Notes: generated by a model not told the origin, from the sequence alone. A stretch of DNA of 64,000 nucleotides from Halomonas litopenaei (GCF_003045775.1 NZ_PXNS01000006.1:124001-188000); one strand, 5' to 3'. Positions 1 to 7,681 are shown, numbered from the stretch's first letter. A program made the numbers and translations.

Positions 1-509
1 AGGGCCGAGGACAGGATCAGGGTCCAGGCCCAGGGGAGATCCAGGGTGGCGCCGCGCAGCAGATGGGGCATGGCCGTGCCGAGTGTCAGCATGCCCACCA
101 GCCAGGCCAGGGCGGCCCCGGTGTGACGCGGGGTCCAGCCGATCACCAGCTTCATGCCCAACGGGTAAATGCCGGCCAGGCAGAGCCCGGTGGCGAAGCG
201 CAGCAGCAGGGCGAGGGCGTGGTGCTCGGCAACCGTGATAAAGGCGAGATTGACCAGAGCGCCTGCCAGGCTTGCGCTTAGAAAGATGCGACTGGCACGG
301 TAGCGATCGGCGAGTCCGCTGGCGGCGATCGTCAGGGTGCCGACGATAAAGCCGAGTTGCACTGCCAGCGTCAGGTGACCGATTTCGGCCTCGCGAATGC
401 CGAGGTCGCTTCCCAGCGAGGCGGCAACGCCGTTGATGCTGAACCACAGCGATGTACCGCACCACTGAGCCAGCACGATCAGCGGCAGGGCCAGACGAGA
501 GCGCTCCAT
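1..509 (-). CDS. MFS transporter, N-terminal part (cut by window edge)
   Basis: The reading frame is open from an ATG at 509 (AGGA nine bases upstream) to the left edge, giving about 169 residues without a stop. The translation is hydrophobic with several membrane segments. It begins MERSRLALPLIVLAQWC and contains a loop GLADRYRASR between the second and third helices, which is the usual place of the major facilitator loop-2 motif. It is an inner-membrane secondary transporter of the MFS; the substrate cannot be told from this half. It lies downstream of the thiolase on the same strand but is separated from it by a strong terminator, so it probably has its own promoter. Confidence 0.75.
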   Translation of the reverse strand, partial: MERSRLALPLIVLAQWCGTSLWFSINGVAASLGSDLGIREAEIGHLTLAVQLGFIVGTLTIAASGLADRYRASRIFLSASLAGALVNLAFITVAEHHALALLLRFATGLCLAGIYPLGMKLVIGWTPRHTGAALAWLVGMLTLGTAMPHLLRGATLDLPWAWTLILSSA

Positions 510-543
510 GCGTGAGTCCTGTTGTGGATCCAGACCTGAGGTC

Positions 544-584
544 AAAAAAAATGGCCGGGAGCGCCTGTGAGCGCCCCCGGCCAT
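544..584 (-). terminator. Rho-independent terminator after the thiolase gene
   Basis: Positions 551-584 fold into a GC-rich hairpin (outer arms ATGGCCGGG and CCCGGCCAT, inner GCGC pairs). Read on the minus strand it is followed by seven T residues (550 to 544). This is a textbook intrinsic terminator for the thiolase transcript and separates it from the MFS gene. Confidence 0.85.
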
Positions 585-662
585 GCTGACCGCTTATCGG
601 CGTGGAAGGCAAGCATCGCGCCTGCCTTTCAGACTACGACGTTGGCTAACCAGGTCTCGACG

Positions 663-695
663 TCAGTCGATCAGCTCTCGGCCTCAGTCGATCAG
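663..695 (-). repeat. Tandem duplication of the thiolase 3' end
   Basis: The 12-bp block TCAGTCGATCAG occurs at 663-674 and again at 684-695, a 21-bp period. The copy at 684-695 is the end of the thiolase gene (codons for Leu-Ile-Asp plus stop); the other copy lies directly downstream of the stop. It is one of several gene ends in this window where the last codons and the stop codon are duplicated. Confidence 0.7.
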
Positions 696-1868
696 TTCCA
701 CCGCCACGGCGGTGGCTTCACCGCCGCCGATGCACAGGCTGGCGATCCCGCGTTTTCCGCCCTTGGTGCGCAGGGCGTGGATCAGGGTGGCGATGATCCG
801 CGAGCCAGTGGAGCCGACGGGGTGACCCTGGGCGCAGGCGCCGCCGAAGACGTTGACCTTGTCGTGGGGCAGCCCGAGATCGTCCATGGCCATCAGGGTG
901 ACCACGGCGAAGGCCTCGTTGATCTCGAACAGATCCACATCATCCACCGACCAGTCGAGCTTCTTCATCAGTGACTCGATGGCGCCCACCGGGGCAATGG
1001 TGAACTCGCTGGGGTGGCGCGAGTGGGTGCTGTGGCCAAGCATGCGGGCCAGCGGGGTGGCGCCGAGGCGATCCGCCGCTGCCTGGGTGGACAGGATCAG
1101 GGCAGAGGCGCCATCGGAGATGGAGCTGGCGTTGGCCGCCGTGATGGTACCGTCCTTGGCAAAGGCCGGCCTCAGGGTGCGAATCTTGTCCAGACGAGCC
1201 TGGAAAGGCTGCTCGTCATGCTCGACCAAGGTGTCACCCTGACGGCTGGAGACCGTGACGGGGGCCATCTCGGCGGCCAGGTGGCCGGCCTCGGTGGCCT
1301 GCATCGCCCGCTCCAGTGAAGCGATGGCGAAGTCGTCCATGCGCTCGCGTTCGTAGCCGCGCTCACTGGCGACCTCCTGGGCGAAGCCACCCATCAGCTT
1401 GCCGGTCTCGGCGTCCTCCAGGCCATCGAGGAACATATGGTCCTTGAGCTCGCCATGGCCCAGGCGGTAGCCGCCACGGGCCTTGGTCAACACATGGGGG
1501 GCGTTGGACATGGACTCCATGCCGCCGGCCAGCATGACCTCGGCGGTGCCGGCCTTGATCAGGTCGTGGGCCAGCATGGTGGCCTTCATGCCCGAGCCAC
1601 AGAGCTTGTTGATGGTGGTGGCGCCGCGGTGGTCGGGAATGCCGGCCTGGCGCATGGCCTGACGGGCCGGCCCCTGCTTGACCCCGGCCGGCAGCACGCA
1701 GCCGAAGATCCCTTCTTCGATGGCGTCTGCCGGAATCCTGGCGCGCTTGATGGCGGCACGAATGGCGCAGGCGGCCAGTTCGGGGGCGGTCTGACTGGAC
1801 AGGGAGCCCAGCATGCCGCCCATGGGGGTGCGGGCAGCGGCAAGAAAGACGATATCGGACTGACTCAT
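684..1868 (-). CDS. Acetyl-CoA C-acetyltransferase (thiolase)
   Basis: A 394-residue thiolase of the usual length for the acetoacetyl-CoA / degradative family. It condenses two acetyl-CoA or cleaves 3-ketoacyl-CoA in the cytoplasm. The active-site Cys is in NKLCGSGMKA, the conserved His in GGACAQGHPVGSTGSR, and the C-terminal catalytic Cys in CIGGGEA. The start MSQSDIVFLAAARTPMG at 1868 is preferred over an upstream ATG at 1946 because AGGAG lies eight bases before it and because thiolases begin this way. It is divergent from a TetR regulator and next to acyl-CoA ligase and dehydrogenase genes, which fits fatty-acid or branched-chain acid degradation. It could equally supply acetoacetyl-CoA for polyhydroxybutyrate; the sequence alone does not decide. 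Confidence 0.93.
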   Translation of the reverse strand: MSQSDIVFLAAARTPMGGMLGSLSSQTAPELAACAIRAAIKRARIPADAIEEGIFGCVLPAGVKQGPARQAMRQAGIPDHRGATTINKLCGSGMKATMLAHDLIKAGTAEVMLAGGMESMSNAPHVLTKARGGYRLGHGELKDHMFLDGLEDAETGKLMGGFAQEVASERGYERERMDDFAIASLERAMQATEAGHLAAEMAPVTVSSRQGDTLVEHDEQPFQARLDKIRTLRPAFAKDGTITAANASSISDGASALILSTQAAADRLGATPLARMLGHSTHSRHPSEFTIAPVGAIESLMKKLDWSVDDVDLFEINEAFAVVTLMAMDDLGLPHDKVNVFGGACAQGHPVGSTGSRIIATLIHALRTKGGKRGIASLCIGGGEATAVAVELID

Positions 1869-2063
1869 GGCGTGACTCCTGAAACTCTTGCATGTCGATT
1901 CTGCGATCGAGCGGCAAGGTGTTGTGTTTGTGTGGGCCGTGGACACGGCGCTGTGATGTCAGTGTGGTTCAGTCCCCGGGGTTTCGCTCGCGACGCGAAT
2001 CGCGTACGACAAGGTCAGCAAACGACGTTGACCCCGAGGGTGGGCTATGCTTTTCTCAACGAA

Positions 2064-2082
2064 ACCAAGCAAGCGCTAGTGT
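2064..2082 (+). promoter_or_regulatory. Candidate TetR operator in front of the tetR gene
   Basis: Positions 2065-2080 read CCAAGCAAGCGCTAGT, ending 10 bases before the regulator's start codon. The reverse complement of the palindrome at 2950-2965 is CCTAGCAAGCGCTAGG, identical at 14 of 16 positions. The same near-palindrome therefore sits before the regulator and before the acyl-CoA ligase. Inference: autoregulation plus control of the neighbouring operon by the product of 2091-2666. Confidence 0.55.
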
Positions 2083-2090
2083 AACTGTCG

Positions 2091-2666
2091 ATGAATGTAA
2101 TGAATGACTCGCCCCGTCGCAAGGAGCTGACCCGGCTCGCCGCTCAGCTGTTTGTCCAGGAAGGCTTCGATCGCACCACCGTGCGCATGCTGGCACAGGA
2201 AATGGGGATCAAGTCAGGAAGCCTCTTTCACCACTTTCGTGACAAGCAGGAGATTCTTGCTGCGGTCATCGAAGAGGGCACCCAGAACGCCTTGACGCTG
2301 GCTCGAGCCGCGCTCAAGGACAGTGCGCCCGACCCCTTGTCCAGGCTGCATGCCATGGCGCGGGCCCATCTGGATACGCTGTTGACCGACCGCAACGCCC
2401 ACGTGGTAGCGCTGTATGAGTGGCGGCGCCTCGACGATGGCGCTCGGGACCACCTGACCCACCTGCGTGACGCCTACGAGGCGCTGTGGAACGAGGTGCT
2501 GGATGACGCCATCGCAGCGGATCTGGTCACCGGCGATCGCGCCCTGGTTTCGCGCTTTGTGCTGGGCGCCCTGAACTGGACGGTGCGCTGGTACGACCCG
2601 GACGGGCCGCGTGACCCCGAACAGCTGGCCCACGAACTGGTCGTGATGATCACCCGCCGTCCTTGA
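2091..2666 (+). CDS. TetR/AcrR family transcriptional regulator
   Basis: A 191-residue protein with an N-terminal TetR DNA-binding domain (residues about 8-55; helix-turn-helix TVRMLAQEMGIKSGSLFHHF followed by KQEIL) and an all-helical C-terminal ligand domain. Length and layout are typical. ATG codons at 2091 and 2100 are both possible and no strong Shine-Dalgarno decides. It is divergent from the thiolase and upstream of acyl-CoA ligase, SDR and acyl-CoA dehydrogenase genes, so its ligand is plausibly an acyl-CoA (inference). A motif shared by its own promoter and the ligase promoter is a candidate binding site. It resembles local regulators of acyl-CoA degradation clusters, but I cannot name the family member. 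Confidence 0.88.
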   Translation: MNVMNDSPRRKELTRLAAQLFVQEGFDRTTVRMLAQEMGIKSGSLFHHFRDKQEILAAVIEEGTQNALTLARAALKDSAPDPLSRLHAMARAHLDTLLTDRNAHVVALYEWRRLDDGARDHLTHLRDAYEALWNEVLDDAIAADLVTGDRALVSRFVLGALNWTVRWYDPDGPRDPEQLAHELVVMITRRP

Positions 2667-2889
2667 TCTGCCAAGGGCAGAGTAGCGGGCCGCCCCCTGT
2701 GATGGACAGCTGGGGCGCGCCGTGTGCCTGGTAGTCGGTTCTGCTCGTCTTTTCTCTTTCTCTTTTCTCTTTTGCTCCTGTTCTCCTTTTCCCATTCCCG
2801 CGTTGTCGTTGCCTCGATGAGGTTCATTCTTTCGCCGAGTGCGCGGGCACGTCCGTCGTGCTCGGTCGGTGCGGTACTTCGAGGTATTC

Positions 2890-2905
2890 CTAGACGATGG
2901 TCTAG
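2890..2905. promoter_or_regulatory. Palindrome 1 of the acyl-CoA ligase control region
   Basis: CTAGAC-GATG-GTCTAG is a perfect 6-4-6 inverted repeat, the most upstream of the cluster. A protein-binding site is inferred from symmetry only; I do not recognise the motif. Confidence 0.4.
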
Positions 2906-2920
2906 CGCACTCTTGCTTGT

Positions 2921-2949
2921 GTCATGACGTTGAAGCCTCTAGCTTCAAC
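2921..2949. promoter_or_regulatory. Palindrome 2: 8-5-8 inverted repeat, with a short palindrome beside it
   Basis: Positions 2929-2936 and 2942-2949 are GTTGAAGC and GCTTCAAC, a perfect 8-bp inverted repeat around CTCTA. It is directly preceded by the 8-bp palindrome GTCATGAC (2921-2928). The spacing and size fit a dimeric regulator. The cognate protein is unknown. Confidence 0.4.
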
Positions 2950-2965
2950 CCTAGCGCTTGCTAGG
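2950..2965. promoter_or_regulatory. Palindrome 3: candidate TetR operator
   Basis: CCTAGC-GCTT-GCTAGG is a perfect 6-4-6 inverted repeat. A 14-of-16 match occurs in the opposite orientation at 2065-2080, just before the tetR start. This is the best candidate for the TetR binding site in this region. Confidence 0.55.
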
Positions 2966-2981
2966 TTGACGCTTACGTCAA
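2966..2981. promoter_or_regulatory. Palindrome 4: TTGACG-N4-CGTCAA, MerR/LiuR-like
   Basis: TTGACG-CTTA-CGTCAA is a perfect 6-4-6 inverted repeat directly abutting palindrome 3. From memory it resembles sites of LiuR-type MerR regulators that control branched-chain amino acid and acyl-CoA catabolism genes in proteobacteria. No merR gene is in the window, so the link is inference. Confidence 0.4.
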
Positions 2982-3046
2982 CGGAATATTGCTGCCGGGG
3001 TCACCCTGGAGAGCTTCATCAACAATCACAACGCAAGAGGCCCGTC

Positions 3047-4699
3047 ATGAGCCACGTCACGCCCGTCGATGCCGAGAGCTATCGCGAGACCTTCGACATC
3101 CAGCAGGTGATCGATCGTCTGGACGACCACCAGGATGGATATCTCAACGCCTATCATGCCTGCTGTGGTCGACATCTAGGGCAGGGCAGAGGCGACGTCC
3201 TGGCGCTGGTGCATGAGGACACCGCCGGTCAGGTGAGCCGGTTGACCTATCGTGAGCTCGACCAGCAAAGCGCGCGTCTGGCGGGCTGGATGGCGGCTCG
3301 GGGGCTGGGTGTCGGTGACCGTATCGCCTGCATGCTGCCGCGTTCGCCGCAACTGCTGGTCGCAGTGGTGGCGACCTGGCGTCTGGGTGCGGTGTACCAG
3401 CCGCTGTTTACCGCCTTCGGGCCGGATGCGGTGGACTACCGCCTGGGACGCGCCGACACCCGCCTGGTCATCACCGACGCGGCCAATCGTCACAAGTTCG
3501 ACGGCCTGGAAAGCTGTCCCCCGGTGCTGGCGCTGGGTGGGGCCAGCGAGGCGTACCCGCAGGACCTGTCCTGGGATGAGGCGCTGGCCAGCGAAGCGCT
3601 CCAGGACTCGCCGCCGCGGCTGTCGCCGGACGCCCCCTTTCTGCAGATGTTTACCTCCGGCACCGTCGGCAAGCCCAAGGGGGTGGCGGTACCGCTGTCG
3701 GCCATGCCGGCCTTTGCGCTGTACATGGAACTTGCCGTCGACCTGCGCCCCGAAGACCGCTTCTGGAACATGGCCGATCCAGGCTGGGCCTATGGCCTCT
3801 ACTACGCCATCGCCGGGCCGCTGCTGCTGGGCGTCACCACCCACTTCTGCGAGGCGGGGTTCAGCGCCGAGGGAGCGCTTGCCTTCATGCAGCGCCATGA
3901 CATCACCAACTTTGCTGCGGCGCCCACCGCCTATCGGCTGATGAAGGCCTCGGGTCTGTTCGACAATGCCCATGAGACGCTGTCGCTGCGCGCGGCGAGT
4001 TCAGCGGGCGAGCCGCTCAATACAGAAGTGGTGAGCTGGGTGGAGTCGGCGCTGGGCTGTCCGGTGATGGATCACTACGGCCAGACCGAGACCGGCATGA
4101 CCTGCAACAACCACCACCGGCTCGAGCACCCGAAACACATCGGCGGCATGGGCGTACCCATGCCCGGCTACCGCCTGGTGATCCTCGATGCCGAGTACCA
4201 GGAGTTGCCCCCCGGTGAGCCCGGCGTGCTGGCGGTGGATATCGAGCGCTCGCCGGCGCACTTCTTCCCGGGCTATACCTGGCAGGAGAAGCATCCCTTC
4301 GCCGAGGGTTACTACCTGACCGGAGACGTGGTGGTGCGCAACGAGGACGGCAGCTTCCAGTTCGCCGGGCGTGACGACGACATCATCACCACCGCCGGGT
4401 ATCGGGTCGGCCCCACCGACGTCGAAAACTCGGTACTGACCCACCCCGCGGTGGCGGAATCTGCGGCAGTGGGGCAGCCGGACGAGATCCGCGGCGAGAT
4501 CATCAAGTCCTATGTGGTGCTGCGTGACGGCTTCGAGGCCAGCGATGCCCTGGCCGACGAAATTCGTCAGCAGGTGCGAGAGCGCCTGTCGACCCACGCC
4601 TTCCCTCGGGTGATCGAGTTTGTCGATGAATTGCCGAAGACACCGAGCGGCAAGATTCAGCGCTTCAAGCTGCGAGCCGATGCCGCCGAAAAGGCCTGA
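3047..4699 (+). CDS. AMP-forming acyl-CoA synthetase (ACSM-like)
   Basis: A 550-residue member of the ANL adenylate-forming superfamily. It activates a carboxylic acid with ATP to an acyl-AMP and then to acyl-CoA. The P-loop FTSGTVGKPKG, the motif DHYGQTETG, YYLTGD and GRDDDIITTAGYRVGP (A8/hinge), and the C-terminal catalytic lysine in PKTPSGKIQR are all present. The overall pattern is closest to acetyl-/medium-chain acyl-CoA synthetases rather than FadD. The start at 3047 (MSHVTPVDAESY) has AGAGG eight bases upstream; a longer frame from 2924 would run through the operator cluster and is rejected. It is followed by a SDR and an acyl-CoA dehydrogenase on the same strand. The substrate is not determined. 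Confidence 0.9.
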   Translation: MSHVTPVDAESYRETFDIQQVIDRLDDHQDGYLNAYHACCGRHLGQGRGDVLALVHEDTAGQVSRLTYRELDQQSARLAGWMAARGLGVGDRIACMLPRSPQLLVAVVATWRLGAVYQPLFTAFGPDAVDYRLGRADTRLVITDAANRHKFDGLESCPPVLALGGASEAYPQDLSWDEALASEALQDSPPRLSPDAPFLQMFTSGTVGKPKGVAVPLSAMPAFALYMELAVDLRPEDRFWNMADPGWAYGLYYAIAGPLLLGVTTHFCEAGFSAEGALAFMQRHDITNFAAAPTAYRLMKASGLFDNAHETLSLRAASSAGEPLNTEVVSWVESALGCPVMDHYGQTETGMTCNNHHRLEHPKHIGGMGVPMPGYRLVILDAEYQELPPGEPGVLAVDIERSPAHFFPGYTWQEKHPFAEGYYLTGDVVVRNEDGSFQFAGRDDDIITTAGYRVGPTDVENSVLTHPAVAESAAVGQPDEIRGEIIKSYVVLRDGFEASDALADEIRQQVRERLSTHAFPRVIEFVDELPKTPSGKIQRFKLRADAAEKA

Positions 4700-4754
4700 A
4701 CGAGCCGTCGGTATGGTGTCGGGCCAGGCATCCAGATAGACGTTTTTACCTTAC

Positions 4755-4776
4755 GCCCCGAGCGAGTGCTCGGGGC
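4755..4776 (+). terminator. Hairpin between acyl-CoA ligase and SDR genes
   Basis: GCCCCGAG and CTCGGGGC form a perfect 8-bp stem with a six-base loop, followed by TTGTT. It ends 29 bases before the SDR start codon. It may be a weak intrinsic terminator or an mRNA-stability or attenuation element that lowers expression of the SDR relative to the ligase. Confidence 0.5.
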
Positions 4777-4805
4777 TTGTTGCATGATTGATCAGGAGAA
4801 TTCGC

Positions 4806-5567
4806 ATGCGTATCGAGAACGCGACCTTTGTCATCACCGGTGCCGGCTCCGGCCTTGGCTCCGCCTGTGCCGAACGCCTGGTGGCCGCCGGTGGTCGAGT
4901 CGTGCTGTGCGACTTGAGCGAGGGCGTGCAGGACCAGGCCAGACGTCTGGGCGACGCTGCCATCGCGGTGCAGGGCGATGTCACCTCGGCGGATGACATC
5001 CAGGCGGTGATCGACGCGGCCCAGGCCCACGGTGACGGCCTTGCCGGAGTGATCCACTGCGCCGGTGTGGTCAGTGTGGCCAAGCTGGTGGATCGCCACG
5101 GCAACCCGGCCGACCTCGACGCCTATGCACGCACCGTGCAGATCAACCTGGTCGGGACCTTCAACGTCATGCGCCTGGCGGCGGCGGCCATGAGCCAGAA
5201 CCCGCCGGGAGACGACGGTGAGCGTGGGGTCATCATCAATATCGCCTCGGTCGCCGCCTTCGATGGCCAGGTGGGGCAGTGCGCCTACAGCGCCTCCAAG
5301 GCGGGGGTGGTAGGCATGAGCCTGCCGGCCGCCAGGGAACTGTCGCGTCACGGCATCCGGGTGATGGCGATCGCGCCGGGCGTGTTCGAGACGCCGATGA
5401 TGGCGGACATCCCCGAGGATGCCGTCGCCGCGCTGTCCCAGGCGGTGCCTTTCCCCAAGCGGCTGGGCAAGCCCGATGAATTTGCCCGCCTGGCGGAGCA
5501 GATCATCACCAACAGCATGCTCAATGGCGAAGTCATTCGCCTGGATGGCGGTATTCGCATGCAGTGA
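4806..5567 (+). CDS. Short-chain dehydrogenase, 3-hydroxyacyl-CoA dehydrogenase type 2-like
   Basis: A 253-residue classical SDR. The Rossmann cofactor motif TGAGSGLG is near residue 12 and the active-site YSASK near residue 160; the catalytic Ser lies in NIASVAAF. Length and the C-terminal end (GEVIRLDGGIRMQ) match the HSD17B10/FabG-like group that oxidises 3-hydroxyacyl-CoA, including 2-methyl-3-hydroxybutyryl-CoA, with NAD. The ATG at 4806 is preceded by AGGAG at eight bases, so it is preferred over 4788. Its place between the ligase and an acyl-CoA dehydrogenase supports a role in beta-oxidation-type degradation. A general FabG-like reductase is the alternative. Confidence 0.85.
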   Translation: MRIENATFVITGAGSGLGSACAERLVAAGGRVVLCDLSEGVQDQARRLGDAAIAVQGDVTSADDIQAVIDAAQAHGDGLAGVIHCAGVVSVAKLVDRHGNPADLDAYARTVQINLVGTFNVMRLAAAAMSQNPPGDDGERGVIINIASVAAFDGQVGQCAYSASKAGVVGMSLPAARELSRHGIRVMAIAPGVFETPMMADIPEDAVAALSQAVPFPKRLGKPDEFARLAEQIITNSMLNGEVIRLDGGIRMQ

Positions 5568-5588
5568 ATCCTGCCCTGAAACGAACGC

Positions 5589-5617
5589 TTGACTTAGAAG
5601 GCGGCCGTCGCTACTTT
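5589..5617 (+). promoter_or_regulatory. Sigma-70 promoter of the acyl-CoA dehydrogenase gene
   Basis: TTGACT (5589-5594), 17 bases, then TACTTT (5612-5617). The -10 element overlaps the left arm of the palindrome at 5613-5636, so a protein bound there would occlude RNA polymerase. Confidence 0.6.
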
Positions 5618-5636
5618 CAAACACATGTTTGAAAGT
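5613..5636. promoter_or_regulatory. PsrA-type operator (10-4-10 palindrome)
   Basis: ACTTTCAAAC-ACAT-GTTTGAAAGT is a perfect inverted repeat with 10-bp arms. Its core CAAAC-N4-GTTTG fits the known PsrA consensus (G/C)AAAC-N2-4-GTTT(G/C). PsrA is a fatty-acid-responsive TetR repressor of beta-oxidation genes in Pseudomonas. The site overlaps the -10 and start region of the next gene. The regulator gene itself is not in the window. Confidence 0.65.
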
Positions 5637-5688
5637 GCGTCCTGGCGAGGTCCATCGCAGGCGCAGCCACCGAATCCAGGAGTGCCCC

Positions 5689-7500
5689 ATGCCCGACTAT
5701 CAGGCCCCGCTGCGCGACATGCGCTTCGTGATGGACGAACTGTTCGACTACCCGAGCCATTATGCTCGTCTTCCCGCGGGGGATGATGTCTCGCCCGACG
5801 TGGTGGCGGCTATCCTCGAGGAGGGCGCGCGCTTCGCCCGCGAGGTGCTGCTGCCTCTCAACCAGAGCGGTGATCGCGAGGGCTGTCGTCTCGAAGGTGG
5901 CGAGGTCAAGGCGCCGAGCGGTTTTCGCGAGGCCTATCGCCAGTACGTGGAGGGTGGCTGGCCGAGCCTTGCCGCAGAGCCCGAGCACGGCGGCCAGGGG
6001 CTGCCGCCGTCACTGTCGATGCTGCTGTCGGAGATGATCTGTGGCTCGAACCTGGCCTGGGGCATGTATCCGGGTCTGTCCCACGGGGCGGCAGACGCGC
6101 TGCGTCACCACGGCACCGAAGAGCAGCAGCGCGTCTACCTGACCAAGCTGGTGGAGGGGAGCTGGACCGGCACCATGTGCCTGACGGAGCCCCACTGCGG
6201 TACCGACCTCGGGCTGATCAAGACCCGCGCGCTGCCCCAGGATGACGGCAGCTACCGCATCAGCGGGACCAAGATATTCATCTCCGCCGGTGAGCATGAT
6301 CTGGCCGACAACATCCTTCACCTGGTGCTCGCCAAGCTGCCGGATGCACCCGAGGGATCCAAGGGCATCTCGCTGTTTCTGGTACCGAAATTTATGCCTG
6401 ATGGCCAGGGCGAAGCGGGTGAGCGCAACGGCGTGGTGTGCGGCTCTCTCGAACACAAGATGGGCATCCACGGTAACGCTACCTGCGTGATGAACTTCGA
6501 CGGTGCCACCGGCTACCTGATCGGTGCGCCGAACAAGGGGCTGGCGTGCATGTTCACCATGATGAACGCCGCGCGTATCGGGGTCGGTATCCAGGGCCTG
6601 GGGCTCGCCGAGGCGAGCTTCCAGAACGCCCTGGCCTACGCCCGGGATCGACTGCAGATGCGCGCGCTGTCGGGCCCCAAGGCACCCGAAAAAGCCGCGG
6701 ACCCGATCATCGTCCATCCGGACGTGCGGCGCATGCTGCTGACCCAGAAGGCCATCGCCGAAGGCGGCCGGATGCTGGTGCTGTATACCGCCCAGTTGGT
6801 GGACGTGGTCGAGCAGTGTTCGGCCGGCGAGGAGCGCGAGCGGGCCGAGACCCTGCTGGGCCTGTTGACCCCGGTCGTCAAGGCGTTCCTGACCGAGCTT
6901 GGTTTCGAGGCCACCAATGAAGGGGTACAGGTGTTCGGCGGCCACGGCTTTATCCAGGAATGGGGCATGGAGCAGATGGTGCGTGATGCACGCATCACAC
7001 GGCTGTACGAAGGCACCACCGGGATCCAGGCGCTGGACCTGCTGGGACGCAAGGTGCTGATGAACCAGGGCGAGAGCCTGAAGGTCTTCACAAAGGAGAT
7101 CCACAAGTTCTGTCAGGCCAATGCCGACGACGAGGCCATGGCGCCCTTTGTTGGCCCGCTGGCCAAGCTCAACAGTCAATGGGGCGAGCTGACCATGGGC
7201 ATCGGCATGAAGGCCATGAGCGATCGTGAAGAGGTGGGGGCAGCCTCGGTGGACTACCTGATGTACTCGGGCTACGTGACCCTGGCCTATCTGTTCGCCC
7301 GGTCGGTCAAGTGCGCCCGGGAAGCGCTGGCGGACTCGCCCAGCGACGCCAGCTTCTACCAGGCCAAGATCCAGACCGCGCGCTTCTACTTCGAACGGCT
7401 GTTGCCGCGCACCCGTACCCACGCCGCCCAGATGCAGGCAGGGGCCGAGGGCCTGATGGCGATGGACGCGGCCAGTTTCGGCCTTGGTTTCGAGGTGTAG
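5689..7500 (+). CDS. Acyl-CoA dehydrogenase (large, about 600-residue type)
   Basis: A 603-residue FAD-dependent acyl-CoA dehydrogenase that introduces the first double bond in beta-oxidation and passes electrons to ETF. It carries the FAD/substrate motif CLTEPHCGTDLG, the middle beta-domain, and the C-terminal helical domain with the catalytic Glu in RLYEGTTGIQALDLLGRK. A C-terminal extension (residues about 460-603) makes it longer than the 380-residue type, as in the long-chain enzymes found in Pseudomonas. The start MPDYQAPLRDMRF at 5689 has AGGAG eight bases upstream; a frame opening at 5629 runs through the operator and is rejected. The PsrA-like site upstream suggests induction by long-chain fatty acids. 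Confidence 0.93.
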   Translation: MPDYQAPLRDMRFVMDELFDYPSHYARLPAGDDVSPDVVAAILEEGARFAREVLLPLNQSGDREGCRLEGGEVKAPSGFREAYRQYVEGGWPSLAAEPEHGGQGLPPSLSMLLSEMICGSNLAWGMYPGLSHGAADALRHHGTEEQQRVYLTKLVEGSWTGTMCLTEPHCGTDLGLIKTRALPQDDGSYRISGTKIFISAGEHDLADNILHLVLAKLPDAPEGSKGISLFLVPKFMPDGQGEAGERNGVVCGSLEHKMGIHGNATCVMNFDGATGYLIGAPNKGLACMFTMMNAARIGVGIQGLGLAEASFQNALAYARDRLQMRALSGPKAPEKAADPIIVHPDVRRMLLTQKAIAEGGRMLVLYTAQLVDVVEQCSAGEERERAETLLGLLTPVVKAFLTELGFEATNEGVQVFGGHGFIQEWGMEQMVRDARITRLYEGTTGIQALDLLGRKVLMNQGESLKVFTKEIHKFCQANADDEAMAPFVGPLAKLNSQWGELTMGIGMKAMSDREEVGAASVDYLMYSGYVTLAYLFARSVKCAREALADSPSDASFYQAKIQTARFYFERLLPRTRTHAAQMQAGAEGLMAMDAASFGLGFEV

Positions 7501-7563
7501 ACGGGACTGCCTGTCGACACGATGTTTTGCTGAGCTCTCTCGATCGGGTGACTGATCGTTGAT

Positions 7564-7596
7564 GGGCGGCGAGCCTGGCTCGCCGCCCTTTTTTTA
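7564..7596 (+). terminator. Rho-independent terminator after the acyl-CoA dehydrogenase
   Basis: GGGCGGCGAG and CTCGCCGCCC form a perfect 10-bp stem with loop CCTGG, followed by seven T residues. It closes the acyl-CoA catabolism block and isolates it from siaABCD. Confidence 0.92.
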
Positions 7597-7681
7597 TCGT
7601 GGCGAAGCGAGTCCGGGGAGGCGTCTGTCGGAGCAGAAGACTGAGACACTTCATTAGCCGCCATACGGGTTTCATGGCATG

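Larger units (their letters stand above)
2667..3046 (+). promoter_or_regulatory. Non-coding leader with a cluster of palindromes
   Basis: This 380-base stretch separates tetR from the acyl-CoA ligase. Its first half holds a pyrimidine-rich run (about 2747-2795). Its second half holds, within 92 bp, the palindromes at 2890-2905, 2921-2928, 2929-2949, 2950-2965 and 2966-2981, listed separately. I see no convincing sigma-70 promoter with 17-bp spacing. TTGCTA (2958-2963) and GAATAT (2984-2989) have 20-bp spacing around the last palindrome, as in MerR-activated promoters (low confidence). Confidence 0.6.

Noticed and set aside
684..1946. Longer thiolase start at 1946
   Set aside because: The extra 26 residues are not thiolase-like and the ATG at 1868 has an ideal AGGAG.
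2091..2795. Open frames on the opposite strand of tetR and in its 3' flank
   Set aside because: Shadows of a GC-rich gene; low-complexity Lys/Glu or Ser/Arg content and no ribosome-binding sites.
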